Of a stretch of DNA of 64,000 bases, positions 35,856 through 47,257 are shown piece after piece (within the stretch, counting starts at the first letter, position 1; every line of letters begins with the position of its first letter). The notes beneath the pieces are model-generated. The model saw only the letters and a program-made list of their open reading frames with translations. It searched no databases and had not been told where the DNA came from. Source of the DNA: Pyropia haitanensis (taxonomy: Eukaryota; Rhodophyta; Bangiophyceae; Bangiales; Bangiaceae); NCBI GenBank assembly GCA_008729055.1, contig SDUX01000020.1:1-64000 (forward strand), written 5' to 3'. The translations under genes and the position numbers were made by a program.

Positions 35856-36717
35856 TGTGAGGCACCACCCACACCGGGCAGCCCTCAACGTACTGGTGCC
35901 GGTGTCAGCAACCCGTGCAAGCCAATGAGGATGCCGGGCGCGGGGAAGGTGACGGGTGGGATGACGGTGATGGGGGTGGGGAAGAGGATGGGCGTGACGT
36001 CGGTGAGGGTCGAGGGGGTCGAAGGTACAGGAGGTCTTTGTGTCTCTGTCTGTGGTTGTTCCCCCGAGGTCTCTCCCGGTGGCGCCCACACTCACGCATT
36101 ATATACCCCCAGGGGGGCACCCAGGGTGCCCCAAAGCATGCGATTGCCCGTCGTGCCGGTGGACGGCACCAAAGCTCTCAAAACAAAGCATGGGCTCTCA
36201 GAACAAAGCAAGGGTGGGCGTGTGCGCCCCAAGGCGCCCCACCAGAAAGCCCCAAACGGGGGGGGGACGGTGTGCGGCGCTCGTAGCGCCGCGCGGCTGG
36301 CCCCACGCGCCATTCGACCCGAAAAGCCTCAGAGGCGTGTAAGCAGACGCCAGTCTTCGGGTCGAATATCTCCCGTGGGTCAGCAAGTCTTGTCGCTCCC
36401 ATTGGTCCACGGGGAGATTGTTCCGGCTTGCTGACGCGTCAGAGATGTGGCTCGTCTTTTGGTCCGTTAGTCCGTTGATCCGTTGGAGACTGTACCCGTC
36501 GGCAGATGAGTCAGGGTAGTGTCGGTTAGCCAATCCGCGGCTCCCGTGCTGACCGTCCGTTAGTAGTAGATTATCGGACGGACACCGCGGCATGCCCCAG
36601 ATTACTTTGGAGTTGATGCGTCTTGGAAGGAGTTGGCTGAGAAGGACAGGGAAGGAGAGGCCCCAGTCCTTATCCCCTAGGCTCCAGTCTTGGGGATTTA
36701 AGGGGCATATCCTTACA
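35856..36717 (-). repeat. Left LTR (3' LTR of the retrotransposon), 862 bp
   Basis: On the minus strand it begins TGTAAGGATATGCC and ends CCTCACA, with TG...CA ends. A TATATAA box lies at 36099-36105 (minus strand). No difference from the right LTR was seen by eye. Confidence 0.95.
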
Positions 36718-36730
36718 CCTCCCCCCCCTT
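36718..36730 (-). promoter_or_regulatory. Polypurine tract of the retrotransposon
   Basis: AAGGGGGGGGAGG on the minus strand touches the 3' LTR and overlaps the pol stop codon TAA (36731-36729). It is the expected plus-strand primer in reverse transcription. Confidence 0.8.
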
Positions 36731-39700
36731 AGGACGCGCGGCGCAGGAAAGCGTCCAACACCTCAGGTGCGTTCGCAAGGTCTTGCTTGGTCAGCCAGGA
36801 GTTCTCGCTGACGTCACAGCCTTTCCACTTGACCAGGTACTGTAGTCGTCCACGGCGCTTTCGTGACCTTATGATGGAGTCGACTTCGTACTCGACAGAA
36901 CCGTCCGGAAATGCCACCGGAGGCGGAACGGGAGGAAGTCGGCCATAAGGATCAGCGCGGTACGGCTTCAGCAAGCTCGCATGAAAGGCGTTGTGAACCT
37001 TGCGATCGAGCACCGCTTGGGGAAGATCCAGGCGGAACGTCACATCGTTGATACTCTCAGTGACGCGGTACGGTCCTGAGTACTTGGGCATCAGCTTGCG
37101 AGCGCCTTGGAAAGCATCTGGCATAAGGTGTTTGGTACTTAGTAGCACCAGATCGTCCACGGCGATCTTGCAAGGTCGGCGATGGCGATTTGCGTACGCC
37201 GAGCGCGCCTCATTTGCACTCTTGATGGCTGAGATGGCAGTCTCTTGAGCATGTTGGAGACCGCTTAGCCAGTCAGACACTGCAGGCATGCTTGACTCTG
37301 AGTTTCCGAGGATGTCCATTGGTACCGTCTTAGGTTCGAATCCGTAGTTCAGGAAGAAAGGGGAGTACGTTGTAACAGCATTTGGCGACCGGTTGTAGGC
37401 TACTTCGGCAGCAACCAGAAAGAGGTCCCAATCGCCTTGGTGATGGTTGACAAAGTTTCGCAGGATTTCTTCGATCTTCTTGTTCATGATCTCAGTTTGT
37501 CCGTCGGTTTGCGGGTGGTACGCTGAAGAGGCCTTGATCTTGACCTTGAGAATCTCCGTGAGCGACTGCCAGAAGTTGGAGAAGAAAATGCGGTCCCTGT
37601 CGCAGACAACATCAGCTGGGAGTCCGTGGTGTCGATAGACGTGATCATGGTAGAGCTGAGCTGCGACTGGCGCCGTACAGTCTGGCTTCATAGGGGCGAG
37701 GCGAATCATCTTGGAGAGGCGGTCGACAACGACGTAAATCCCGTTGTGGCCTCTTGGAGTCAGAGGAAGAGGCGTGATAAAGTCCATGGAGACACTTGCC
37801 CATCGTTGGCTCGGGGGGTCCAAGGGTTTGAGGTGACCCAGAGGTGAATGGGTGCTAGCCTTGTTCCGCTGGCACAAATCACATGTTTGTACGTATCTTT
37901 GGATGTCTTTCCGCATTGTCTTCCAGTAGTACTTGGAAGAGATAACCTTGGTTGTTTTCTTGACTCCCATGTGCCCTTGGCACGGGACATCATGGTAGTC
38001 GTGGAGTAGTCTTTGGCGTAGAGTACCGACGGGGATACACGTACGGTCACCTCGTTTCAACAACCTCATGTGTAGCCGGTAGGGAGATACCGGGTCTTTG
38101 ACTAGGTCGGCAAACTCGGGGTCCGCGTCGTACTCTTGTCTTAAGGTGGCAAGGTCTTGATCACTTTGGTTGATGGTCATGAGGTTGTTGATTTCAGTTT
38201 TCTTGGGGAGTTCTTCAATGGTCTTGGTCAGCACGCGACTAAGAAGGTCTTGATTGGGGGCGTGCTTGTCGGGAGCATCTTGTGGCTGCCTGGAAAGGGC
38301 ATCAGCCACGGGGTTCGAAGTGCCCTTGATTGGGACAATCTTGAACTGGAACTGGTCCAGAAACTCCAGCCACTTGACTTGGCGATCGTTCAGCTTCTCT
38401 TGGGTGCTTAGGTATCTCAGGGACTCATGGTCGGTGTGGACCTCAAAGGGTCTTCCGTAGAGGTAGCAGCGCCAATGCCGGATAGCTTGTACGACTGCAA
38501 GCAGTTCTCTTTCACGAATGCTGTAGCGCTGCTCGTGGATGTTGAGGGTTAACGAGAAGTACGCCACTGGACGCCGTCCGCGTCCATCATCTTGCTCAAG
38601 GACTGCGCCCACAGCATACCCGCTGGCATCTGTAGACACGTAGATTGGGTATCTCTTGTCGAAAGGCCTTAGCACCGGTGCGCTTGTCGTTAGATCCTGC
38701 AGCTGCTCAAAGGCTTTCTGGGCGTCGGGTGTCCACTCGAAGTCGACATTCCCAGTCAGCCTTGTTAGCGGCGTAGCTACGGCAGCCATTCCCTTGATGA
38801 ATCTTCGATAGAAGTTGACCATACCGAGGAAAGATTGTACATCCTTTTTGCTCCTCGGTGTTGCCCACGTACGGATGGCTTGGACCTTGTAGTCTTCCAT
38901 AGAGAAGCCTTTCTCGGAGATGACGTGGCCAAGGTAGTCCACAGTAGTTCGAGCGAACTGGCACTTGCTCAGCTTGGCGTAGAGCTTGTGTTCTCGTAAT
39001 TTCTCGAGTGCTAATCGTAGGTGCTTGAGGTGATCGTCGTAAGTTTCGCTGTAGACTAGGATGTCGTCGAGGTAGACACAGATGAAGTCGTACAGATAGG
39101 GTCGGAAGACATCGTTCATTAGGTTCATGAAGACCGCGGGTGCATTTGTCAGACCAAAGGGTACGACGGTGAACTCATAGAATCCGTACTTGGTTCGAAA
39201 CGCCGTCAAAGGTATTGTTTCTGGGTCAAGGCGAATCTGGTGATAGCCAGAGCGGAGGTCGATCTTTGTAAAGTACTTGGCCTTTCGCAGTTGGTCAAAG
39301 ATGTCGTCGATGCGTGGTAGTGGGTACGCGTTCTTGATAGTAGCCTTGTTCAGGGCCCTGTAGTCGATGCACATTCGCCAGCCACCGTCCTTCTTCGCCG
39401 CAAAGAGGACGGAAGAGCCCCACGGTGAGGTGCTTGGTTGGATGAATCCCTTCCTTATGAGGCCGGCCAGTTGAGTCTTGAGTTCTTCGAGCTCCCATTC
39501 GGCTAGTCGGTAAATTCCGCTACGACGCGGTTGGGCGTCATCGGTCAGCTTGATGCTAAATTTGTGACTGCGCTCAGGAGGGAGTCCGTCGGGGAGCTCG
39601 TCTGGGAAGACGTCAGCGTACTCTTTGAGAATCTCTTGAACTTCTTTCTTGTCTTTGCCTTGTCCCATCGTAATGGCGTTAATGTCGAAGGTGCTAGAGG

Positions 39701-40265
39701 GATCTTCCGACTGCAGGTAGATGGCAAAAACAGGGCACCTTTGAACGAGGTCCCGAGCAAGGCGTTGCCGACTGATCAGAGCTTCGGGCTTCTTGAGGGA
39801 GGCAGTGATAGAAATGTTCTTGTGGTTGAACTTGAAGGAGATCTTGTTTTTCTTGTTGTTGATTTTGGCGTCCTTGTCATCGCGCCACTTCTTTCCCAGG
39901 ATGAGGTCGTACGCGCTCAATTCACAAACAGCAAACCGAAGTCGCTCTTGGTACGGTCCGATGTGAATCTCAAGAGGGTCAACGGTTTCAGCGAGGACAT
40001 GGGAGCGGCCATCGGGCATGCTTGCCGCGAAGTCCGTTCCTTTCGTTTTCACATGCAAGGAGGTAACGAGGCGCCTTGAGACGACGTTGATGGGAGATCC
40101 GTCGTCGAACAGCACCTTAACAACTTTTCCATTGACAGAAGCAGTAGAAAGCAGAAGCCCGAGTCGCGGGCCTTCAAATGGTGACGACATATTTTCAGGA
40201 ACCGAAGGAGCGTCTTTCACAGATGTTGAGGATTGTTGCTGCTTCAGTTCCGCTGGCCTTTTGGG
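36729..40265 (-). CDS. pol: Pol polyprotein: protease, reverse transcriptase, RNase H, integrase, chromodomain
   Basis: The frame is open from 40271 and stops at TAA 36731-36729. It overlaps the end of gag by about 28 bases in the -1 frame; the first ATG is only at 40190. The protease has F-D-D-G-S rather than the common D-T-G or D-S-G. Reverse transcriptase has Y-L-D-D at 39063-39074. RNase H has V-S-T-D-A-S-G and H-T-D-H-E-S-L. Integrase has an H-H-C-C finger ending C-D-L-C and D-D-E core segments (M-D-F-I-T-P-L, V-V-D-R-L, T-E-I-M-N). A G-P-Y module and a C-terminal chromodomain (Y-L-V-K-W-K-G) follow. No stop or frameshift breaks it, so the element may be autonomous. Chromodomains of this class steer integration to marked chromatin. 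Confidence 0.93.
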   Translation of the reverse strand, partial: PKRPAELKQQQSSTSVKDAPSVPENMSSPFEGPRLGLLLSTASVNGKVVKVLFDDGSPINVVSRRLVTSLHVKTKGTDFAASMPDGRSHVLAETVDPLEIHIGPYQERLRFAVCELSAYDLILGKKWRDDKDAKINNKKNKISFKFNHKNISITASLKKPEALISRQRLARDLVQRCPVFAIYLQSEDPSSTFDINAITMGQGKDKKEVQEILKEYADVFPDELPDGLPPERSHKFSIKLTDDAQPRRSGIYRLAEWELEELKTQLAGLIRKGFIQPSTSPWGSSVLFAAKKDGGWRMCIDYRALNKATIKNAYPLPRIDDIFDQLRKAKYFTKIDLRSGYHQIRLDPETIPLTAFRTKYGFYEFTVVPFGLTNAPAVFMNLMNDVFRPYLYDFICVYLDDILVYSETYDDHLKHLRLALEKLREHKLYAKLSKCQFARTTVDYLGHVISEKGFSMEDYKVQAIRTWATPRSKKDVQSFLGMVNFYRRFIKGMAAVATPLTRLTGNVDFEWTPDAQKAFEQLQDLTTSAPVLRPFDKRYPIYVSTDASGYAVGAVLEQDDGRGRRPVAYFSLTLNIHEQRYSIRERELLAVVQAIRHWRCYLYGRPFEVHTDHESLRYLSTQEKLNDRQVKWLEFLDQFQFKIVPIKGTSNPVADALSRQPQDAPDKHAPNQDLLSRVLTKTIEELPKKTEINNLMTINQSDQDLATLRQEYDADPEFADLVKDPVSPYRLHMRLLKRGDRTCIPVGTLRQRLLHDYHDVPCQGHMGVKKTTKVISSKYYWKTMRKDIQRYVQTCDLCQRNKASTHSPLGHLKPLDPPSQRWASVSMDFITPLPLTPRGHNGIYVVVDRLSKMIRLAPMKPDCTAPVAAQLYHDHVYRHHGLPADVVCDRDRIFFSNFWQSLTEILKVKIKASSAYHPQTDGQTEIMNKKIEEILRNFVNHHQGDWDLFLVAAEVAYNRSPNAVTTYSPFFLNYGFEPKTVPMDILGNSESSMPAVSDWLSGLQHAQETAISAIKSANEARSAYANRHRRPCKIAVDDLVLLSTKHLMPDAFQGARKLMPKYSGPYRVTESINDVTFRLDLPQAVLDRKVHNAFHASLLKPYRADPYGRLPPVPPPVAFPDGSVEYEVDSIIRSRKRRGRLQYLVKWKGCDVSENSWLTKQDLANAPEVLDAFLRRAS

Positions 40266-41122
40266 CAGTCCTTAGCCATGTGTCCTTTCTCGCGACAGCG
40301 AAGGCAGAGACCCTCGCGCATGCAGCGCTGGCGTTCGTCTGGCGTCAGCTTTTCGATCTTGATGCTGGAAATGTCCATCGGGACAACGCCCATCGTCGGT
40401 GGCTTGCCAGAAGTGCTGTTAACATTGCTGGTGATACGGGACACTCCAGCCTTGGCCGCTTCCACGCGCAGGGCGTCCGTCATCAGTGATTCAAGATCGG
40501 TGTACGTCTTGAGGCACAGTGCCTGCCAGATGTCGCGCTTCAGGCCTCGGCTATAGCGGTCGATCTTTTCCGCTTCGGTGATGTCCGGGATGTCCAAGAG
40601 GACGCTCAGGAAAGTCCTGTTGAACGTCCCGACGTCCTTGATTTGGCGCCATGAGTGCAGCTTGTCCCGCGCCGCCTGCGTCTTGTTCAGAGGGCTGAAG
40701 CGACGGATGAGCGCAGCCCGAAAGGTAGCCCAGTCGGGGACCGCCGTCGTCCGACTGTAGGTATGCCACCAGGTGAACGCTTCACCGTCCAGGTAGGTGC
40801 AGGCGATCCGACACGCTTCGTCAGGGTCAGTCAGTCGCACATATGAGTCCATGTGCGAGCACCATGCTTCAATTGTCCCGGGCTTGCCAGAGAACAGTGC
40901 GGGCTTATTCGGCCTCGCAGTCGTCGCGCCTCCACTCGAGGCCTTAGCCTTGGCGTCGGACAGCTGTTTCTTGGCGTCCGCCAATTCAACCTTATGAGCC
41001 TCGAGCTCGGCGCTCATCTGCGAGACGAACGCTGTAAGTTGATTCCATGACTCCGCGGAGGGTGCGGTTGAGGCCGTTCCCGGATTAATCGGGCTTACAG
41101 TCGCAGGATTCGGGGGGTCCAT
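40244..41122 (-). CDS. gag: Gag structural protein of the retrotransposon
   Basis: The start is placed at the ATG 41122-41120 (M-D-P-P-N-P); the frame is open further upstream but without another ATG. The 292 residues contain a coiled-coil-like stretch ([16 protein letters not shown]), a retrotransposon gag domain ([11 protein letters not shown], then R-F-S-P-L-N), and one zinc knuckle [14 protein letters not shown] near the C-terminus. It forms the particle and binds the RNA. The stop TGA lies at 40246-40244, just after the slippery site used to reach pol. Confidence 0.9.
   Translation of the reverse strand: MDPPNPATVSPINPGTASTAPSAESWNQLTAFVSQMSAELEAHKVELADAKKQLSDAKAKASSGGATTARPNKPALFSGKPGTIEAWCSHMDSYVRLTDPDEACRIACTYLDGEAFTWWHTYSRTTAVPDWATFRAALIRRFSPLNKTQAARDKLHSWRQIKDVGTFNRTFLSVLLDIPDITEAEKIDRYSRGLKRDIWQALCLKTYTDLESLMTDALRVEAAKAGVSRITSNVNSTSGKPPTMGVVPMDISSIKIEKLTPDERQRCMREGLCLRCREKGHMAKDCPKGQRN
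40259..40265 (-). promoter_or_regulatory. Slippery heptamer C-CCA-AAA for -1 gag-pol frameshift
   Basis: In gag codons the sequence reads TGC-CCA-AAA-GGC, which fits the X-XXY-YYZ rule in the correct phase. A -1 slip enters the pol frame, which is open from 40271 (stop TAA at 40274-40272). The heptamer lies inside the 28-base overlap, four codons before the gag stop. Confidence 0.75.
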
Positions 41123-41486
41123 TGCGTCCTGGGTGAGGTCCGCAACAATCAAATTAACCCAACAGAGCCGGTTTGACTTACTCCGGCAGAGCACGGGGCA
41201 AGTCTTACAAGATGTGCAAGTTAATTTGACCAAGCAAAATAGTGCTGCACTAGCTCTGGACAAGCGTGGCCGTCGTGGCTACCACGTTTCCAAAGATGGA
41301 CAACACTATTTGATGGGTCACAAGCGATGCGATGAAGCAGAATTCGAAGACTCAAATCACGCAATCGGATTTTCCCGCCGGCCGCCGCGCACGGGCCCGA
41401 GTCGGGTCGTGCCGGATTTCCACGCGGGGGGATCAAAGGGGGAAAATCGCGTCTCTTGCACAGATCCTGGGGGGTGTTGCGAGGTG

Positions 41487-42284
41487 TCAGTCGGTGCGGC
41501 GCGCCAGCGTGCGGTGGTGATCCTTGCCACGCTGGTGGCGTTCGAAGTGCTCGACCGTCTCAAATTCGCGATCGCACACGTCGCAACGAGGGCGGGTCGC
41601 TGGACGGTTGACCGTATTGCGGTGGCGCCGCGACCAGCGATGGTCGCGCAGCACTGTCAGGCTGTTGCAACGCACACCGCACGGCTTGCAAACGTATTTG
41701 CCCTTGGGGATGGTCTTGGCGATCCGGCGCTGCTCTCGCTGCTCTGCTGCGCGCGCGGTCGTCGGTCGGATGTGGCCGATTCGTGGGGCCGGCGGCGCGA
41801 TGTAGCGCCGGGCCGGATCCTGCGCGGGCAGCAGCAGGCGCCGGTTGGCTGGGACCGCCGGGCCTGACGTGGCCGGGCCCTTACCCTTGCGCGAGAGGGG
41901 GGGCTTGGATGCGGCTGGCGCCGCCGATGCGGCCGTCGCCGCCACAGCGGATGACGTGGATGCGCCCGCCGGGGTGCCACGTGCCGCCGCGGTGTCGCGC
42001 GCCGCCGCGATGCCGCGCGCCGCCGGGGTGCCGCGCGCCGTCGGGGGGCGCGCCGTCGCCGCCGAGGAAGTCGGGGCGTCCGCCAACGCCGAGGAAGAAA
42101 ATTCCGAACCTGATTTGGCACTCACTGGGTTTCGACAATCAGTCGACCAAAAGAAAAAAACCGTGACAGGGGCCACCAGGGCAGTGTCAGGGCAGTGTTC
42201 TTTCGGTGTGATTCGTGGAACCCGCTGCGTTCGTATTACAATGCCCGAGGCACGCCGAACACAGGGGGCAGCACGAGTGCACAA
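41487..42284 (-). CDS. Accessory frame upstream of gag with two C2H2 zinc fingers (no ATG)
   Basis: This frame of about 265 codons lies between the primer-binding site and gag. Its first part is Ala/Thr/Pro-rich. Its end has two fingers, both C-x2-C-x12-H-x5-H (Y-V-C-K-P-C... and P-R-C-D-V-C...). It contains no ATG, so it may use a near-cognate start, be joined by splicing, or be a decayed captured gene. Well-kept finger spacing argues that it was coding recently. The spacing equals that of the finger in the recombinase-helicase proteins. Extra frames before gag are unusual in Ty3/gypsy elements. Confidence 0.45.
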   Translation of the reverse strand: MCTRAAPCVRRASGIVIRTQRVPRITPKEHCPDTALVAPVTVFFFWSTDCRNPVSAKSGSEFSSSALADAPTSSAATARPPTARGTPAARGIAAARDTAAARGTPAGASTSSAVAATAASAAPAASKPPLSRKGKGPATSGPAVPANRRLLLPAQDPARRYIAPPAPRIGHIRPTTARAAEQREQRRIAKTIPKGKYVCKPCGVRCNSLTVLRDHRWSRRHRNTVNRPATRPRCDVCDREFETVEHFERHQRGKDHHRTLARRTD

Positions 42285-42350
42285 ACACAGGGAGGGCCAA
42301 ATCCAGGACGGAATCGCAACGTCACCGCCAAGAGGAAGTCAAACTATCTG

Positions 42351-42359
42351 AAGCTACCA
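42351..42359 (-). promoter_or_regulatory. Primer-binding site, initiator tRNA-Met type
   Basis: On the minus strand, two bases after the end of the 5' LTR, the sequence is TGGTAGCTT. Its first seven bases match the start of the Ty1 primer-binding site for yeast initiator tRNA-Met, as I recall it. Confidence 0.6.
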
Positions 42360-42361
42360 CA

Positions 42362-43223
42362 TGTGAGGCACCACCCACACCGGGCAGCCCTCAACGTACT
42401 GGTGCCGGTGTCAGCAACCCGTGCAAGCCAATGAGGATGCCGGGCGCGGGGAAGGTGACGGGTGGGATGACGGTGATGGGGGTGGGGAAGAGGATGGGCG
42501 TGACGTCGGTGAGGGTCGAGGGGGTCGAAGGTACAGGAGGTCTTTGTGTCTCTGTCTGTGGTTGTTCCCCCGAGGTCTCTCCCGGTGGCGCCCACACTCA
42601 CGCATTATATACCCCCAGGGGGGCACCCAGGGTGCCCCAAAGCATGCGATTGCCCGTCGTGCCGGTGGACGGCACCAAAGCTCTCAAAACAAAGCATGGG
42701 CTCTCAGAACAAAGCAAGGGTGGGCGTGTGCGCCCCAAGGCGCCCCACCAGAAAGCCCCAAACGGGGGGGGGACGGTGTGCGGCGCTCGTAGCGCCGCGC
42801 GGCTGGCCCCACGCGCCATTCGACCCGAAAAGCCTCAGAGGCGTGTAAGCAGACGCCAGTCTTCGGGTCGAATATCTCCCGTGGGTCAGCAAGTCTTGTC
42901 GCTCCCATTGGTCCACGGGGAGATTGTTCCGGCTTGCTGACGCGTCAGAGATGTGGCTCGTCTTTTGGTCCGTTAGTCCGTTGATCCGTTGGAGACTGTA
43001 CCCGTCGGCAGATGAGTCAGGGTAGTGTCGGTTAGCCAATCCGCGGCTCCCGTGCTGACCGTCCGTTAGTAGTAGATTATCGGACGGACACCGCGGCATG
43101 CCCCAGATTACTTTGGAGTTGATGCGTCTTGGAAGGAGTTGGCTGAGAAGGACAGGGAAGGAGAGGCCCCAGTCCTTATCCCCTAGGCTCCAGTCTTGGG
43201 GATTTAAGGGGCATATCCTTACA
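42362..43223 (-). repeat. Right LTR (5' LTR of the retrotransposon), 862 bp
   Basis: It appears identical to 35856-36717. The promoter TATATAA lies on the minus strand at 42605-42611. It is followed on the + strand by the target duplication ATGAG (43224-43228). Confidence 0.95.
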
Positions 43224-43228
43224 ATGAG

Positions 43229-44029
43229 GTGCAATTTGTTTCGCACACCACGTACAAGATGCCGCCCGCAAAGAGCTTCTTCGTCATGTCGTCTGGGGCG
43301 GACGGCTTTGTGCTTGTTGTGTGGCCAGGCAGCGTGCTGGTCGCTCGTCGGCTGGAGGAAGGGGACCAGTCCAAGCGGGTCGTTTTGCCCGAGATACTGG
43401 TCGTCCCGCCCAACTCGGCTGTCATCTTGCGCGCCGACTTGGTCCACGCCGGTGCTGGAGCCGAAGACGACCGAGTGCGGCTGTCTGGGGTGGCACCCGC
43501 CGAGATCAAGTACAAGCGCAGCGTCCGGACGCACATGTACTTGACGCATCCGGACCACACCGTCCAAGACCGCGTCTTCCTCGTCGACCCGGACGTCTTT
43601 GTGACGGACGAAGCGGCAGCGCGGCGCCAAGGCGTCGCAGATGCCGAGGCCGGTCTGGGTTCTGCCCGAATGGCCAAGCGGCCTCCTGACGAGGACAGGA
43701 CGCCTTCACCCAGTTCGCGGTCGCCTCCCCGCCAAGACGACACCTCCCATCTTCCGCGGACTGACGCGGAGCAGCCGGCCGAGGCGACGTCTCCACGGGT
43801 GCCTCCTGGGGGGGCTGCCGAACCTCCTGCGGCCCCTCCCGAGATGCTGGATCCCAACCCACCGCCGGTTGTGGAAGAAGAAGGCAGTTCTGTGGCGCCC
43901 TCCCCGCCGCAACCTCCGACTACGTTGGAAGAGTTGCCTGAAGAAATGCCCGCCGATGAGTACAACCCGACGACACCTGACGACTATTTCTACGAAGACT
44001 TGGGCGACATGGACGGGCGGTTTGAGTAG
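43229..44029 (+). pseudogene. ParB-like/dioxygenase gene, separated 3' part (unit 4)
   Basis: The frame resumes with V-Q-F-V after the retrotransposon and runs to TAG 44027-44029. It carries the second half of the dioxygenase fold: distal His in L-V-H-A-G (43445-43447), candidate 2-oxoglutarate Arg in V-R-T-H-M-Y (43526-43528), and the acidic Pro-rich tail. It is nearly identical to 2379-3179 in unit 0. Without its own start it is probably not expressed. Confidence 0.85.
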
Positions 44030-44092
44030 ATCCATCGATGGAGATTGCGTCTCGCTTCATCTTTGTTCTTTTTCTGGATGTGTCGAGGTCTC

Positions 44093-45458
44093 TTCCGTAG
44101 TACTACGGAAGTGTCATGGAATTTTCAATGAGTCGGAGTTTTTTTGTGTTCGCCAAGTATCCTTGTACTTGCCAATTTCGGACATATTTGGCCCCCCCCA
44201 GTTGGTCCGAGGGCGACTGACCCAGCGGGCGAGTTCCGTAGTACTACGGAAGCGCCATGGAATTTTCATGCAGTCGGGGTCATTGTGTCTTGGCCAAGTA
44301 TCCATGTATTTGCAAGTGTCGCACAGATTTACATCCCAATTTGGTCCAAGGGCCACCTGCCCGGCGGTCGAGTTCCGTAGTACTACGGAACAGCCTTACA
44401 GCTGGTGGTCTCGGCCCACGCATCCGTGGTGATGTCTGTCGGCAGCAAATTTGTAGAAGAGGGATGACGGCATGATTTCGAGCCGCGGCAGGCTCGCGCT
44501 GTCGAGGTGGCTTCCGTAGTACTACGGAAGCGCCATGGATTTTGTATCCAGTCGAGGTCATTGTGTCGTGGCCAAGTATCCATGTATTTGCAAGTGTCGC
44601 ACAGATTTACATCCCAATTTGGTCCAAGGGCCACCTGCCCGGCGGTCGAGTTCCGTAGTACTACGGAACAGCCTTACAGCTGGTGGTCTCGGCCCACGCA
44701 TCCGTGGTGATGTCTGTCGGCAGCAAATTTGTAGAAGAGGGATGACGGCATGATTTCGAGCCGCGGCAGGCTCGCGCTGTCGAGGTGGCTTCCGTAGTAC
44801 TACGGAAGCGCCATGGATTTTGTATCCAGTCGAGGTCATTGTGTCGTGGCCAAGTATCGGTGCATTTGCAATTGTCGCAAAGACTTATTTCCCAATTCGG
44901 TCCAAGGGCCACCTGCCCGGCGGTCGAGTTCCGTAGTACTACGGAACAGCCTTACAGCTGGTGGTCTCGGCCCACGCATCCGTGGTGATGTCTGTCGGCA
45001 GCAAATTTGTAGAAGAGGGAAGACGGCATGATTTCGAGCCGCGGCAGTCTCGCGGACGTGTTGAAGTCCCTTTTAGTCGGCCAAGTATGGGTGTACGTGC
45101 AATCTTCGCATGAACGTTGGTCTCACTTTGGGCACTAGGCCACCCACGCAGCGGGCGAGTTCTGATCTACTACTATGGATGTGCCCTCACCCCGGTTGTA
45201 ATGGCTGGTGCGTCTTTGGGCATGTCTGTCAGCAGAGAATATGTGGGAGGGCGATGAGGGTGTGATTTCGAGCCGCAGCGATGGTGTGTCGGCCAGGTCG
45301 CTTCCGTAGTACTACGGAAGCGCCATGGAATTTTCAGCAAATCGGGGTCACAGTAATGTTGTCAAATACCATTGTAGTTGTAAGTAGTTGCTGTATTCCG
45401 GTCCCAAATTGGTCCCAGTGCCACCCATGCAGTCGGCGGGTTCCGTAGTACTACGGAA
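44093..45458. repeat. Array of B-type palindromes spaced 139 bp, within 278-bp tandem repeats
   Basis: TTCCGTAGTACTACGGAA stands at 44093, 44234, 44373, 44512, 44651, 44790, 44929, 45302 and 45441 (start positions). Six successive steps are 141, 139, 139, 139, 139 and 139 bases, and the last pair is again 139 apart. A decayed palindrome lies at 45160-45179. Two alternating spacer sequences make a 278-bp unit with near-identical copies at 44234-44511, 44512-44789 and 44790-45067. The array fills the gap between the dioxygenase and methyltransferase genes; no gene lies in it. Confidence 0.92.
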
Positions 45459-45582
45459 CCCCGACGCACCCGTCTGTCTGTCGCCGTCAGTTTTGATCCG
45501 AATCCGTGAGATGTGAAATAGTATGCATTCATTTAACGACCCGTATTCGTAACGTGTGCGCGTTTTTTGGCGGCGGAATGTC

Positions 45583-45589
45583 TATTTAA
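45583..45589 (+). promoter_or_regulatory. TATA-like element before the methyltransferase gene
   Basis: TATTTAA lies 144 bases before the first ATG (45733), in the AT-richer stretch that follows the palindrome array. Confidence 0.35.
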
Positions 45590-45732
45590 TCGGTGCCTCC
45601 GCGTCGCAATTGTCACGTGTGTGGAGAGAGGACGCTCGCCGTGTACTCTCACGATTTCAGCCCAAGTCACCCGTGTCCTCGTCCGTAATCAACCGGACAG
45701 TATTCGCCGTGTCTCTCTGCGTGCCTGCGGGG

Positions 45733-47207
45733 ATGCAAGCGTCGGCGTTGATCGACCGAGTTACGGAGCAGTCGCAGGTGGTCTGCAATGCAGTCCGGGA
45801 TGCAGCCGCGGCATCCCCAGCTCAGTTTTATCCTGCCGGTGTCGTGTGCGCGTGTCTTGCCGATCTTCGGGACTTGCTCGTCACTTCCTCGTGGTTCGCA
45901 CTTCGTGCTCGAGGCGATTCTGCTGGTGTAGAGCCGTCTGTGGACTTGTCCGACGTGCGGTGGACGGAGATGGTCAAGTGGACGGTGACCCATTGCCGGA
46001 ATCTTCCCGGGCAGCCTCGGACACCGCACGGTGTCAGCACACGCGTGATTGGCGTGACGGCGAATGGTGTGGAGCTAAGACTCACCCCATTGACGGCGTG
46101 GATGGACGACCCTGTTGCGGAGCGAATCTACGCCGCCGTGTGGCGACTCAAGCCTTTTGTTGCCGCCAGTGGCCGTCTGCTGGGTACGCGTGGCAGCCAC
46201 GTCGTTTTGGCGTTGACGCCTTCTCCAGACGTGTCGGACAGCGCAGGCGGCGCTGCTGAACAAGTCGTGACCAAGGTGCGTGTGCAGCAGCGGCAACATC
46301 CTCTGGACGTGAGGGCGTGGCAAGTGGTTCTTGCCGTTACCGGGCAGCAGCGGCGCTTGCAAGAATTGTGCAGCGTTGTTTCATCGCATCTGCACTGTCT
46401 TCGGGGCGGTGGGGGCTGTGCTGCGTCTGTGGTTCGATCGTCTGGTGAAGCAGCTGGCGTGCCTTTCGCGGCACCCGTCGTTCGGTCAGCCGAAGCAGAT
46501 CTTGCGCTCGTCGTACCAGCTGTGCGCATTCCGGACGACATTTTCATGGCAGTCGTCATTGGAGGAGGAGTTGCCGGTACTACCCTGCGGGCGGAGCAAC
46601 CTCTTCCGGCCCGTTCTTGGAGCGATGAAGCTGTTCGTTTGGCCACTACGGGCGCGACATCGTTTGAGATTGTTCTTTGGCTGTCGCTAACTCGGTTGGT
46701 GGTAGCAGCGTCGTCGCGAGGGCTCCCCTCCGGATCAACCAAATCGCGGACCGACGCGCGTAACACACCGACGGCTGTCAGCGCACATGCTGTGGCGTCG
46801 GAGCAGGTGCTGTCGGCCGCTGCAATGATCCGAGATGTGGTGCGCTCCGTTATCAGCGGGTGGGACGCGCTTGCGCGGGATGCTGGCTTTGCAACCGTCG
46901 AGGCTATGGTCGCTCCGTACCTTGTTTGGAGTGCCCGCTCGTGCGCGTACGCGGCACTCGCTCGACCTCTCGACCGACTGGCGTTTGCCGCTCGCCATTT
47001 GGAGTGGGACCTGTACCACTCGTGTGGTAATCCTGTGAGTGGTGCCGCGGTGTGGGATTCGGAGCGCGTGAGCGAGGCGGTTGTCAAGCGGAGCTGTCTG
47101 GCCGACGAGCAACTTCGGCAGGTTGCTCACGGACTGCTTGAGCATCTGCACTCGTGCACGTCCGTCGAGAATCTGGCCGAGCTCGTCCGCGAAGGGAGAC
47201 GTCAGAC

Positions 47208-47257
<50 letters not shown>

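Larger units (their letters stand above)
35856..43223 (-). mobile_element. Ty3/gypsy LTR retrotransposon with chromodomain, 7368 bp, structurally complete
   Basis: Reading on the minus strand, it has: 5' LTR 43223-42362; primer-binding site; an accessory C2H2 frame; gag; a -1 shift; pol in the order protease, reverse transcriptase, RNase H, integrase, chromodomain; polypurine tract; 3' LTR 36717-35856. The two 862-bp LTRs look identical, and the 5-bp target duplication is exact, so the insertion is recent. Integrase after RNase H marks Ty3/gypsy, and the C-terminal chromodomain marks the chromovirus branch, common in fungi. It interrupts the dioxygenase gene of unit 4. Confidence 0.97.

Noticed and set aside
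44093..45458. Regularly spaced repeats as a CRISPR array
   Set aside because: Repeats are full palindromes of 18 bp, spacers are themselves repeated, 121 bp long and not unique, and there are no cas genes.
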